NCBI GenBank assembly: GCA_963573385.1
Contig: CAUYLG010065800.1
Span: forward strand, 1-64,000
DNA length: 64,000 bases
Origin: Cacajao melanocephalus
Taxonomy: Eukaryota > Chordata > Mammalia > Primates > Pitheciidae
Direction: 5' to 3'
Positions 47,650-59,110 of the stretch are shown here, piece by piece (positions within the stretch are counted from its first letter, which is position 1; each line of letters starts with the position of its first letter). The position numbers and the translations under genes are program-made. The notes under the pieces were generated by a model. It made no database searches. It saw only the letters and a program-made list of their open reading frames with translations, and was not told the origin of the DNA.

Positions 47650-49149
47650 TGTTGGGGGAACTGAAACTCTGTAAGGCTAAGATGGAGGAGGGAACTGAAA
47701 GGTGAAACTAACTTTAAATAGGAACGAAACTGACAAGAGTCAGCTCAAAGGCCAAAAGAGGAGAAATGAAGCAAATGAAAACAATCCACCTCACTGAGAA
47801 AAGCCAGTTAGACACGGAAAGTTTTTTCAGTTTAGATAATTTAAGGTTTCAGGGAAAGATTATGCTTACATGTTGAATGTATCCCCTTCACAGGAAAGCT
47901 TCGCAGACTCTGCATTTCTTAGGGGCAACTGCAGAGCCATAAAGGTCTGCTGATTGAAAACATACCTCCTGATACAAAACAGGAGGACAATGCTCGGGGC
48001 TCATGGACAACTATGGGTAAAATCAAGAGGTTGCCACCATCCCATGCCCTTTAACAGTATGCCTAACCCCCATAGCAGCACATTTTGATAACTGAAATAA
48101 ATATTGTCCCCTTTCCACATCACAAAAGCACTGACTCACCAATTATGAACTAACCGAAGAAAAATGATAGTTCTCCAATTTGGAAGAGCCCACGTTTAGA
48201 TTTTCTGATTCAGAAAGTTGTTATTTAGAGAGATTGGTTTTGAAGAGAGTTTGGGTTTAGACCACGGACCAGCATCACACACATACAGCTTCTATGGTAG
48301 TCCCTGCAGGCGTCCCAGGGACACATGGGGTGCTTTTTCATCAGTGGACAATGGGAGAAATATTCCTTAATCTAAGTTCGTATTTTCTGTTGTGGAAAAC
48401 AGGTGGGAATCCAGGTCCATCATTTCTCATAAGACCATCCTAACTGATCAAACCAGGAAAGAAAAAGAGGCAGTCAGGAGAACTAGATTGTCAAGGACAT
48501 GCAATGGTTCACTGATGTAATTTATGGAATCAGCAGCAAGATCTTTTTAAAAATCTCTTTCAGCTCTGTGACTTCTGGAGTCTCAAGATTTAGGTCCTGA
48601 GATCTATTCTCAGCTGTTTTCTTATTTGTTCCAAGGAAAGTGCCAATTAGTAAAGCGAATGATCTGAGAACAGAGTTATTTGATCAACCTTCTTAATTTG
48701 GCTAAAGCTCAGAAGTGTGTGTTCTCAGCCTCCTGAGCTCTGCGGCGTACTGACATCATCCGCTGCCTCAGTAGTCTATGCCTAGACTAACCTATCCCTG
48801 CCATCAGAAGCAAAATTAGAGCAGGACTCTACGTGGGTAATAGATGGAAGGGAGGGAAGCTGGAATTTCCCTCTTCTCTCTCCTGATAGAGTCCTCCACC
48901 CCTCCTCGACCTTAGTACTCTCTGAGACAATGTATAACAGCTTCATCTCCAACCAGAAATGGAATGGTCATAAACACATCTCTCTAACAAACATAAATGA
49001 TGTGCCTGGGATGCCTTGGGACTTAGATTTTCCTCATTATCCTTTGACACATTTTGAATTGTGATTGGTATAGCAACAACAGTAATGTTACCTGATCTAC
49101 ACAGCACTGTGTGATTTACACATTGCTTCCTATAATACTTCCAAACAGA
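47650..49149. other. unique stretch
   Basis: No repeat family or gene was recognised. Confidence 0.45.
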
Positions 49150-49370
49150 GTTCTTAAGAGTCTGGACCCGGGAGTAAGGATTAAATCTCAGTGGTGTGAA
49201 ATTGAGACAAGTCGTTTAATCTCCCTAGATATCCATTTCATTATCTGCTAAATATTTCCCTCAGATTTGTTGGGAAGATTAAATAAAATAGTACAGATGA
49301 AGCACACAGTAGAGAGGCACATAGTAAGTGTTGAGTAAATGCTCACTATTGCTAATAACATAATGTTCTT
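49150..49370 (+). mobile_element. MIR, near full length
   Basis: GAGACAAGTCGTTTAATCTC, TTTCATTATCTGCTAAATAT, GGGAAGATTAAATAAAATAG and the 3' end CACATAGTAAGTGTTGAGTA AATGC are present. One of the clearest MIRs in the window. Confidence 0.8.
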
Positions 49371-50228
49371 TAAATCTCATAACGCAATCCAATTAACTAT
49401 AGGGGATACAGAGCACCAAAATTCAGGCACATATGTGTGTATGTGTGTGTTCATGCCTCCTTGGCTAGTAGGTGGCTAGTGTGGATGGATCCTGTCTAGT
49501 GAACTGGCATTAGCAGTGAGGTAGGCTCTACACAATGTCAGGCTTGCTATTCCCAGCAGGAGTAGAGCTGTATATGGACCACACAGATTGTTGGTAAACC
49601 ACTAATGGAGACTAAGAGCATTTAATTCAGATCATACATTTTTCATTGACAAAAAAAGATCAGAGAGACTGATCTTGGCCAAACTCAGGGCAGAAGGGAT
49701 GGGCTTTGGAAGGGATTTTGGAAATAAGCCCCAATCTTCCCCACTGCCCTAAATGACCTGATGCCATTAACAGTATCAAAGGAGCTCATCCTAATAACTG
49801 TATCTTATCTTGGATGGCTCAGGAGTCAGATGTGTGAACTAAATTATGTAGCCATTCTCCCCCCAAAAAATAATTTAAAATGCTAAATCTGCCTTTTGTC
49901 AAATAAATTTAGAATATCTATCTGCATGTCACCAAAATGCCCACATTTGTAAACCAGTAATGTCATTTCGAAAAAAAAAATCACAAAACTGTTCCCTGGT
50001 GCTCTCCTAAGCATGTCCTCACCCTAGAGACAGCATGCCATTTATTCTCCCCACATAGAGGGGGGCCAAGTTCCAATTCACAGAGCAGCCCATGAGAGCA
50101 AGCTCTCCTCCTGGGAAGCACCGAGAATGGCAAATTTTAAGGACAGAGGTTTACATGAAAAAAAAAAAGATGCTGCATCATTAAAGAGGTTAATGAGCTT
50201 AGCAAGGCAGATGCCCTGAATGCCGAGG
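49371..50228. other. unique sequence
   Basis: No supported feature; an A9-10 run near 49,971. Confidence 0.45.
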
Positions 50229-50480
50229 AGGGGAGGGGAGAGAAGAGACGGGAAAGGGGTCGTGGGAGAGACACGTCCAGGGAATTGCTCCCACTCTTCA
50301 ACGGCAGGTGTGGTCAGGAGGCACCCTCCTCGTGGTGGTCATTGCATCAGAAGGACACGCACTCCCCGTGGGCATTGGAGCCTGGCTTGTGGCTGGGCAG
50401 CAACCTGCCCTTTGCATCCAGCCCTGGGCTCTCTGAGTGAAACACGCACTTGTCAGCACTGAGATCCCAGAAGGCTCTGT
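50229..50480. other. GC-richer block with G-tract cluster
   Basis: Five G tracts lie at 50,230-50,266, but one gap is 11 nt, so the standard quadruplex rule is missed. About ten CpG sites occur in the next 250 bases, above the local background. No gene was recognised. Confidence 0.5.
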
Positions 50481-50496
50481 GAGAAACCAACGAGTT

Positions 50497-50690
50497 CCGT
50501 GTTTCTCAAAGGGGGTGCCAGGGCACATGTGTCCCACTTGAAAGTGTTCCATGATCAAATAAAGTCTGTGAAACACTGCATAGCACTTCTCACATGTGGA
50601 GACTCATGAGGCACATTAGCAACATTAGCATGTGGAAGGCTCTGAGAAATGCTTTATACAGAAAATAGTTTAACTTTATTTTTTTAATTG
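50497..50690 (+). mobile_element. hAT-like non-autonomous element, copy 1
   Basis: GTGTTTCTCAAAGGGGGTGC at the left and CTGTGAAACACTGC at 50,566-50,579 form terminal-type inverted ends. The following part (ATAGCACTTCTCACATG, GAGACTCATGAGGCAC, GGCTCTGAGAAATGC) aligns with 58,660-58,810. Most likely a hAT-Charlie relic, exact family not assigned. Confidence 0.55.
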
Positions 50691-50780
50691 GAGAAAAGGT
50701 ATACACATTTTATTAACATGTACACAGGAAGAACCACAGAGTGATTACCCTGTTTAACTTCTTTTTAACCAAGCCATATT

Positions 50781-51396
50781 GGTTAGGATCTTCCAGAGAG
50801 ACATGACAAACGGGATATATATAAAATGGAACTTATTAATGGGGAATTGGCTCACACAATTACAGAAACAAAGTCCCAAGAGAGACTGTCTGCAAGCTGG
50901 AGAACCAGAGGAGCCAGGAGCATGTCTCCCAGGGAACCAGTAGTGTGGCTCCCAAAGAGGCAAGAGTATGGCTCAGTCCAAGTCCAAAAGCCTCAGAACC
51001 AGAGAAACCAAGAATGAGTGCCCCAGTCTGAAGCCTAAGGCCTAAGAATGCTCAGGAGGCTTCTGTTGTACGTTCCAGAGTCCAAAAGCCTACGAACATG
51101 GAATTGACGTCCAAGGGCAGGAGGAAATTTTTAAAAAAGGGTGTCCCACTGCAAAGAGAGAGAACTAGAGGGAGCTGAGTATCCCTCTTCCTCCTCCTCC
51201 TACTTCATCCTAGCCCACTCGCAGCTGATTGGACGATAGCTCACATTTGCAGTGAGTCTTCCTCTCGATCCATGGACTCATGCCTCAATATCCTCTGGAC
51301 ACACCCTCACAGACGTGCCCAGAAACAACATTTCACCAGCCATCTGGGCATCCCTCAATTCAATCAAGTTGACACTTAATATTGAACATCACACAG
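50781..51396 (-). mobile_element. ERVL LTR, MLT2-type, antisense
   Basis: Reading the plus strand, the reversed LTR starts with TTAGGATCTTCCAGAGAGAC. It passes GGAATTGGCTCACACAATTA, CTGCAAGCTGGAGAACCAG and CAGCTGATTGGACGATAG, and reaches ACACCCTCACAGACGTGCCC and CAAGTTGACACTTAATATTG AACATCACA. This is a solitary old LTR of about 615 bp. No gag, pol or env sequence is seen next to it. Confidence 0.88.
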
Positions 51397-54267
51397 GCAT
51401 TTGTAAAACTTATTTAATCACTGAATTTCCTTCCTTCTCATTTTTCAAATCTAACATTTACTCTTGGAAAACATTTTCTGAAAAGCTGTTTTGTCCAAGA
51501 TCCTTCATTTTACCAAGCGTGAAATGGGTTTGAAGTTTTAGTAACCTATAAAGGGTCACAAACAAGTTGCTAGTTTATATTTTTTAGTGAGTTAAGGGCA
51601 TAAGATAGTTTGGAGATAGATTCCAGAAATTTGGTGAAGACGCCAGGACAGGATAATGATCAGCAGCTCAATACCAACCTATTGATTATTCTCTCCCAAG
51701 AGCACTAGGCTGAAGGAGTGTCTTTGACCCACCGTGTTGGGGCTTTGGGTGTACTAAATTCCAGTCTCATTCCTGAGAGAGGATTTTAAGTTTAAACAGA
51801 AATTCGTCATCAAGCCCAGCAACTGATGCATGAAGCTGAGATGTAAGGCCAGTAGAGAGAGAGTCAAAGAGAACCAGAGTGACAAAGTTCACATTGGTGT
51901 GGGTGACGGAGTCTAAATAACTTATTAAGTAGTTTAGATAAATTCTTGAGATGAAGCTCCATTCTCTTGGCTGGGTATGTATTTGGTCTCAAGTGTTACT
52001 ATGAGTGTGTGGTACTTACTTTAAGAGGCCAAGACTGCAGACCTAAAGGCACTTCTCTTTAAGAATGCCCCAGACCTTTAAACTTAACCCTATTCTATAA
52101 TTTCATCTAAGATGTTAAAAAAAAATTCAACTCCACTGATGATACAAAATAGAACTAACCAAAATGGTGCATAAAGTATATCAAATTTGAAATAATCTCC
52201 ATATTCTGGGATGCCAGTCCAAAATCAACTTAGCATTAATAAAACTACTGAGGTTTAAGTTCTCATAAACACAGCCTAAGGAGACTAGGACCCTATATAA
52301 AGTATCCGACAGAAGTCCCACTGTGTTCTACATAGAGGAATGGATTCTACTTTATTCAAAGTTAAGGTATATTTAAATACGACATGCGTAAAGAGAGTAG
52401 CTCTCACTTAAGAAGGGTTACTAGGAAGAACCTGTAGAGTGATTGGAAACATGGGAAACAAATTAAGACAGAGAGGCCTAAGGCACTGCATTCAAGTCAT
52501 TTTCAAATACTGGGGACTGTGTCGTGGAACAGAGGAAAGACCTGGTTTGTAGGGTTTTTAAGAAACTGAACATAGGTCATCTATGGCAAATACAAGAAGA
52601 GAGTATTACAGTGCAATATTAGAAATAACTTTGCATGAGTTTGAGCTGTCCACAAATGGCAAGTCACCAGATGTCAAGCTACCTTTGAACACCCAACTCT
52701 AACCAGACTTTGCCAGAGTTAGGTGAGATGGCTTCAACTATGTCCCAAGAGTTATGCCATCCTTCTTCACCTTCTCTCTCCCAGATTCCTGACTTCCTTC
52801 CCATTCACGACTATGATTCAGCCTTTTCCCTTCCTCCCTCACCCTTCTGTCACTGTTCCCCCAAACACCATCTTTAGTGTTCCACTATTCTTTCCCTAGA
52901 TACTTGACCTTGACTTCCACCCATGACAACATCCTGTACCTCCAACATGAAGCTCATGCTCACCTAAAGTATTTTTGTCTGGGCTCACTCATGGTCACAG
53001 CATGATGGGGTGGCCAATGCCCATGTCCCAGGAACTTAAGAAATGAATTTCCTTGGGTGTGGGGGACTGAAGCAATGGCCTAGAAAAGCTGAAAAATGGT
53101 GTATTTCTATTATTTTTTTAGGTAGCACTAGTTGTAATACACAAGTCCGTCAAAGGTTAGGCAAAGGCATTTATATGACATTAAGTAACCCAGGCTATGT
53201 CTCTATTTCCTATGCTTAGGATGCCTGGGAGTCAGGCTCCCAAGGATGAAAGAGTATTCTCACACCTGCCTCCTATCCAGATTATCATTCTGGGTTTCTA
53301 TGATTTGTTGCACAAAATCTCCAATCTTCTGTGATGAGCCCATGGTGGGTTCAAATTGGTCCCAACAAAAGAGCAGCCTCAGTAGATTAGAGGCTCTGGC
53401 AGGAAACTGATCTGTAATCTTTATAGTAGCTCATCCTTCTCAGTAGGGTTTTGGAAATAATCTATAAGCAAAGGTGACTTCTTGATCGTTCAGAGAGGAA
53501 CAGTAGAGAGAATGTTGTGATGTAACATAAAAAACTTCAATTGTCCCAGCTTTTCAATAGCTTTGATAAAGTTACTAATTCTCTCTAAGCTTTGGTTTCC
53601 TCATCTGTAGATTTGAATCAGTAGTAATTTCTATTTTTTCTGGGTCACAGACCATCCTGAGAATTTGAAGAAAGTTGTAGTCTCTTCCGAGAAAATACTT
53701 AAATTCACATAGACACAAAATTGAGATCCAATTCCAGAAGGTTAGAGGAGAACCTGAAGGCCACTTATGACTATTTACGATGATCTTGGAACCTAGGTCA
53801 AAGGTCCTAGGACTAGTCAGTTATAACTCTCTATGATGCCTCTACTTCTCCATGTCATCTTCTTTGTAAATGTGAGATTCTATTAAGTATTTTTCTGTTT
53901 TTGAGCCCCCAGTCAGTTACACAAGAGTTCTCATCAGAACACATGTCCCTTAAAAAACATAAAATACATAAAATTTGTCAGGTATACTAATTTATTCAGA
54001 TGACATAGAGACAGCGATCGATAATTAGTCAAGTCCACAGTCACCACTGCTGGAGTGCAAAACCATGCTGCACATTTCCCTACTCAACTAAAGGTTTCAG
54101 TACCCACCAGAACTTCATTTAGGTCATTCTCCAAGAGCTGCCACATTCCTCGAAGTGTTCCTCTTGCTTGCCTATGTCTCTAACCATGACATGTATACTT
54201 TCGACCTCAAGATCCAGAGACAGCTATCTAGGTTCTCTGTGCATGCAAAAGATAGTCCTGGGCTCAC
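51397..54267. other. long unique stretch
   Basis: No supported gene. A weak MIR-like piece lies at 53,545-53,640 (AAGCTTTGGTTTCCTCATCT GTAGA). Confidence 0.45.
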
Positions 54268-54311
54268 CCCAGCACTGACCCACAGCACTGACAGGACCAC
54301 AGCACTGACCA
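54268..54311 (+). repeat. short tandem triplication
   Basis: Three imperfect copies of (CC)ACAGCACTGAC with period 12-16. Confidence 0.75.
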
Positions 54312-54476
54312 CCAATCAGTGTAATGATCAAGCATTCAAGAACCACTGGAGTCCTGTACTGTCTCACACTATAATTGGTAAATCAGCTGGATTGGATTTT
54401 TAGGAATACATAAAAATCAAAATACAAACATGGATTGCTCTTCCATATTTTTCCCCTGTATTTAAATGTTGTATTC

Positions 54477-54843
54477 TGCTTCTATAAACTTAACTGTGTC
54501 CTCCCAGAATCCATATGTTGAAATCTGACCCCCCAATCTGATGGTATTTGGAGACGGTATCTTTGGGAGGTAATCAAGGTGAGATGAATAATAAAGGTTA
54601 GTAACGCCTTCAAAGAAAGAATTAGTGGCTTTATAAGAAGAGGAAGGGAGAGTCTCCACCACATGAGGACACAACGAGAAGGCGGCTGCCTGCAAGCCAG
54701 GAAGAGAGCCCTCACCAAGAAGTGAATTGGCCAGCACCCTTATCTTGGACTTCCAAGCTACCAGCACTGTGAAAAATTTATGTCTGTTGTTTAAACAACC
54801 CAGTCTATGGTGTCTTGTTATAGCAGCCTGAGAAGACTAATAT
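54477..54843 (+). mobile_element. MaLR LTR, MLT1-type
   Basis: TGTGTCCTCCCAGAATCCAT, GATGGTATTTGGAGACGGTA, CCTGCAAGCCAGGAAGAGAG, CTTATCTTGGACTTCCAAGC and TTGTTATAGCAGCCTGAGAA define MLT1. Nearly full length (about 367 bp). No internal retroviral region adjoins it. Confidence 0.88.
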
Positions 54844-55539
54844 GCCTGCCTAGTTTCCAAATGTATTGAAGTCAACTTTATTAAGTATTTACAAAGAAAA
54901 AGAAAACTGTTAACACTTTGAGAAATATGAAAAAACATAGTTCCTCCTTTCATGCTTCTGGCATTGTAACTGAAGAGAGAAGATATCAATGAAACTGCAA
55001 GAAACAAAATGACAAATAAAGGATAAATCAAGTAACAATAAAACCTGCAAATAACTATACATATAATAAAAATAGAAACCACAAGTTCCATATGATTAGT
55101 TGTCAAATAGCAGTAGAAAAAGCCAAAGGGGCATGGAAAGCAAAGAATAGAGACAAATCAAATTAGGAGCTCCTTGCCCTTGGCGATCTGATAACCTCTC
55201 TCATCTACTTTCTCTCCTTCCAGCTCTCTGCTCTATCTCTCAAACTCTCTCAAATCCTTGTTGCTAGGTAAGCTGTGAAGGTTTTCCAGCTAGAGAGTGT
55301 GCGTTTGTGAACTGTCCTCCTAGACTAGCAGTGACTAGTTGTGGGGGACAACGGGGTGAGGCTGATGTGGAAAGCATGTTTAGCTCTCGCTTACCTTCCT
55401 CCTTCCTTCTTCTCCCATGCCTACCCTTTTCATTGTCTACATTCTATGAAAACAAACAAACAAACAAAAAACTGTGGTTTGCCATGTCCTGCAGGAGATA
55501 GTTGAGTGCTAGATATAATGCTCTTCTGCCCATACCTCT
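54844..55539. other. mostly unique sequence between LTRs
   Basis: Nothing resembles MaLR internal sequence. A (AAAC)n patch lies at 55,449-55,472. Confidence 0.5.
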
Positions 55540-55890
55540 TCCTGACCCCAAATACCAGGCTCATCCTCTTGCACTTATGTTTGCTCATACTGCTTCCCCT
55601 CCATCAGCCTCATCATAACCACAGCTCTCACCATCCTCAAAGAACAGCACAAATCTCACTTGCTCCAAAAAGTCATGTCCTACTCAACTGGCCCACAGTG
55701 GTCTCCTATCTTTTAACATTTATAATACAGACTGTCAGTACCCTACATGCTTTGCACTTTACCTAGTTTTGTTCTTAAAATCTTTCATAACTTTATACTT
55801 TTGTATGTCCTGGCTAAGCCTATTGAGAGCAGGGGTCATGTCTTCCCTTCCCTTCCCTTATATTCTCTACAGAGCAGAACTCTGAAAGAT
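55540..55890 (+). mobile_element. L2 LINE fragment
   Basis: CAAATCTCACTTGCTCCAAA, ACTGTCAGTACCCTACATGC TTTG, ATTGAGAGCAGGGGTCATGT and CTACAGAGCAGAAC follow the L2 3' region. Moderately decayed. Confidence 0.6.
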
Positions 55891-56080
55891 CAATGGAACT
55901 GAAATAGGAATCCCAGATCAAGTCCAGCAGTGTTTGGCATGATTAACTGCCAACTCAGGTGGCCATATCCCTTCAAAACATCCATCTGATGACTGCCATA
56001 CGTGGACCTTAAAACATATCCCAAGTTTGTCAAATGATTTAAGTTCCAGGACCCAAAGCTAATTTAAATTGGTTCCCAAT

Positions 56081-56458
56081 TGTTATGGACTGAATGTTTG
56101 TGTCTCCCCAAAATTCATGTTAAAGTCCTAACCTCCAGGGAGATGGTATTAGGAAGTGGGGCCTTTGGGAGGTAACTGGGTGTAGATGCAGTCAGGAGGA
56201 TAGAGCCTTTATAATAGGGTTAGTATTTTTACAAGAAAATGAAGAAACAGCAGAGCTTTCCCTCTCTGCCATGTGAGGCTACAGCTAGAAGGCAGCCATC
56301 CACAAACCAGAAGGAGAGCCCTCACCAGCAACTGAATCTACCTACTGCCACGTTGAATGTAGACTTCCCAACCTCCAGAACTGTGGGAGACACATGTCTG
56401 TTGTTAAAGCCACTCAGTCTATGATATTTTGTTATAGCAGCCCAAGTTGACTAATACA
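56081..56458 (+). mobile_element. MaLR LTR, MLT1-type
   Basis: Starts TGTTATGGACTGAATGTTTG and shows CCCCAAAATTCATGTTAAAG, GATGGTATTAGGAAGTGGGG, AGGAGAGCCCTCACC, CCCAACCTCCAGAACTGTGG and TTGTTATAGCAGCCC. About 378 bp, complete at both ends. It differs clearly from the LTR at 54.5 kb in the middle. Confidence 0.88.
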
Positions 56459-56514
56459 CCAGTATTTTACTTCTCCTATGAAAAAAGCAGTTAAACCCAG
56501 AGCTAGACATTCCT

Positions 56515-56700
56515 CATCATACCTCCCTCCTGTCTTCCCACTTGAAATCTTTCCTATTCTTCAAGCCCTAACTCAATCTTGCATCATTTATGAGTCCTTC
56601 ACTTTCTACCCCACCCCACTCCCACCCAGGCATTCTTCTTCACTGTGAGCTCAAAGCAACAACGCTCAGTAGCACTCATTGGATTCTTCATCACGCATTG
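56515..56700 (+). mobile_element. L2-like fragment
   Basis: CCTATTCTTCAAGCCCTAAC and AGTCCTTCACTTTCTACC resemble the L2 phrase 'ttcaaatgtcacctccttcatgaagcc', but the match is weak. Confidence 0.35.
56609..56627 (-). other. G-quadruplex motif on minus strand
   Basis: On the plus strand it reads CCCCACCCCACTCCCACCC. The complement has four G tracts with loops of 1, 3 and 1 base. Confidence 0.85.
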
Positions 56701-57279
56701 GCATATCAGAGAAATCAGGAAACAACTAGTGAATGAACACATACAGCTATAACAACTCTGGATAACTAACTTTCATTTTTATTTACCTTTTGTATTACTA
56801 CCATATACCACTGATTTTAGGATGCACGATTTTTTACTTCTAACTTCTTTGTAATTGTCTTGTAGTTTATGACATCTTAGACTTGGTGATATAGATGGTA
56901 TTTTAATTTTCATATGTACATCTGCATGCCACAAACTGCAAGTTCTTTTAGAAAAGGACCCACATGTTGCAGATCAATTTTCTCTCACTTGCCTAGCAAA
57001 GATGCTGTGCACAATATCGGTCCTTCATGCTTTCTTGCTAAAAGAAAAATTTGCTTCCCTGGAATCCAACGAGACGCTACATCTCCCAGGGTCTGGGTTT
57101 CCTAATTGTTAACTTTCTCCTGAAAAAGAATGAGATAGGTAGAGAGCAGCCAGAGACTTGGGTGTGTGCAGTGATGAGGGAGCTTCATCCTTGGTCCCTT
57201 CTCTCCCACAATATTCTAGAATTTTAGAATTGGAGACACACTCTGGCTCCACTGCAAGTTTTCTCTCTGAAGTCCAGAG
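56701..57279. other. unique sequence
   Basis: No supported feature. Confidence 0.45.
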
Positions 57280-57385
57280 TATCACTTGCATCTCTGTGCC
57301 TCACTTTCTGTTTTATAAAATGGGTCCAATTATTAACTCCCCACAGAGGGGTAATGAATGTAACAGAACTAAAGGATGATATCTT
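57280..57385 (+). mobile_element. MIR fragment
   Basis: ATCACTTGCATCTCTGTGCC, TCACTTTCTGTTTTATAAAA TGGG, and GAGGGGTAATGAATGTAACA match MIR core and 3' third. Confidence 0.65.
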
Positions 57386-58321
57386 ATCAGTGCTGCAGAG
57401 GAGGTCATAGGTATGATTATGCATCTGCCTTGGAAGAGTGTTGTTTTGAATGACGGAAAGGGGGAAGAAGGCTTGGAGATCCTAAGTTGTTGCTCTTTGT
57501 AAACACCGTGCATTACCATAATGCCTCCCCTTAAGCCTGCCCCTCTCATAACTATGCCAGAAATCACTCTGCTGACAAGCAGGCATGGAGATTACAACAG
57601 AATAGACATGATGCAGACAGCCAGCAGAGAGTTCTGCAGCAGCCTCTGGAAGACATTTGCTTACCACCTCTCTTCACCTGTCTGAGTCTACTTGTGTGTC
57701 TTGCCACATGCCCGCAGAGAATGTGCAAATATGTCTTGTTGCATGATCCATCCTGCGTTTTCCAGTAAATAACAGACCAAAAGCAGCTTATCTGAGACTG
57801 ATCTTTATGTCTGGATCTGAGGTCCAGAAATACCAAGCCAATGAGACAGAAGCTAAGTGGACCCTATTCCCTTTACCTGCATTGCTCCTGGGATGTGCAT
57901 GCACAAACACACACATGGTGCCTGCATACGCACAACCCTCCTTCCAAGGGGCATCTCTCGGACTGAGTTCATGATATCAACTGACCCTTTGCAAAAGCAT
58001 GACCTCTTGAGCTACTTGAGGTTTGACCATGATCAGGAATCGTCCTGATGTTTTGTTAGGAAAAGCAGTGAGACTGAAGCTGATTAAACTATCATGTTCT
58101 GCTCTTCTCCATGTTTGTGTGCTCTCCTCTTCCTCCTCTGGGAAAGTAAACAATGTTCATGTTTGCTCTCCTTCTTTTCTTTGCCTTTCTAGGCCTACAT
58201 GACTAAATATTTCTTCCTAACTAAGGAGGAAACATCTTTTAGCCCAACTCTGAGAAATAAATTTATGCCCTTTCTTTTTGTTAGGGCATGAGGATCTCTG
58301 AGCAGTGAAATGGCTTGCTTG
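57386..58321. other. unique stretch
   Basis: No supported feature. A CA-rich patch (ACAAACACACACATGG) lies at about 57,902-57,917. Confidence 0.45.
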
Positions 58322-58422
58322 CCTCCTTCCTTCCTTCCTTCCTTCCTTCCTTCCCTTCCTTCCTTCCTTCCTTCTTTCCTTTCCTTCCTTCCTCCCTCCC
58401 TCCCTCCCTCCGTTTCTTCCTC
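58322..58422 (+). repeat. (TTCC)n then (TCCC)n pyrimidine tract
   Basis: TTCC tetranucleotide units (58,324-58,392) with a few interruptions run into CCCTCCCTCCC (58,394-58,408). The latter has four CCC tracts with 1-base loops, so the minus strand is a strong quadruplex motif. Pure pyrimidine for nearly 90 bases. Confidence 0.97.
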
Positions 58423-58659
58423 TAGTGGGAGGGGAGCAGGAGGAGTGACACTCAATGGAGTTGGTGTTGCAGGATACTTCCTTCACCAGAGTCATGTACT
58501 CCAATGCCAGCCTCCCCACCTCATCAGCCTCCCAAGGCAGAAGCACAGATCCATGCAGCATCTTTACAAATGCCACCTGACCTACGCTCTCTGTCAGGGA
58601 AGCTGTCTCTACAAAAGAATCAGAACTAGGAGTGCAGTCTAGGGATAGCTGGTCTCCTA

Positions 58660-58915
58660 GGTATCAGCTTGTGTCCTAATAAATTTGTGAAACACCATAA
58701 ACTCAACCACACTTGAAGATCCATGATGCTCATTAACACTAAAGGCTTTGAGCAATCTTACAGCAAAGACATCTGTTTAGCTTTGTTAAACCAGTTGTTT
58801 CCCAATGTTTCTTGCTCAGGGATTTTTTTTTTTTTTTTTTTTTTTTTGCCTATAAGACTTCTTAACATTCTGAATAACTGAGTTCCACAGACTGCATATT
58901 ATAAAATGCCGGTCT
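58660..58915 (+). mobile_element. hAT-like non-autonomous element, copy 2, with T25 insert
   Basis: AATTTGTGAAACACC, GATCCATGATGCTCATTAAC, AAAGGCTTTGAGCAATCTTA and GTTGTTTCCCAATGTTTC align with copy 1 at 50.5 kb, in the same order and orientation. T25 at 58,823-58,847 interrupts it. The right end has GAGTTCCACAGACTGC. Confidence 0.5.
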
Positions 58916-58989
58916 TCATGTTTCTCATGGGAAACGTACGAAACAGAAAGAGGCATCAGTATACTCGATCTCGCACATGCACAGCAACA

Positions 58990-59110
58990 CGGAGCAGTGC
59001 ATACGAAGCAGAGCGGGCTCTGGACTGTGAGTCCAGGAATTCTGGGTCGAAACTCCTCCCTGCCATTCTCCAACTATGTGGCTTGGGCCAACACCTCTCC
59101 TTTTTAGAAT
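58990..59110 (+). mobile_element. MIR fragment
   Basis: AGAGCGGGCTCTGGACTGTG, AATTCTGGGTCGAAACTCCT and AACTATGTGGCTTGGGCCAA match the MIR head and core. Confidence 0.6.

Noticed and set aside
54477..56458. A single short endogenous provirus with two LTRs
   Set aside because: LTRs differ too much and no internal retroviral sequence lies between them.
58322..58422. CRISPR-like or minisatellite array
   Set aside because: Simple tetranucleotide repetition without spacers.
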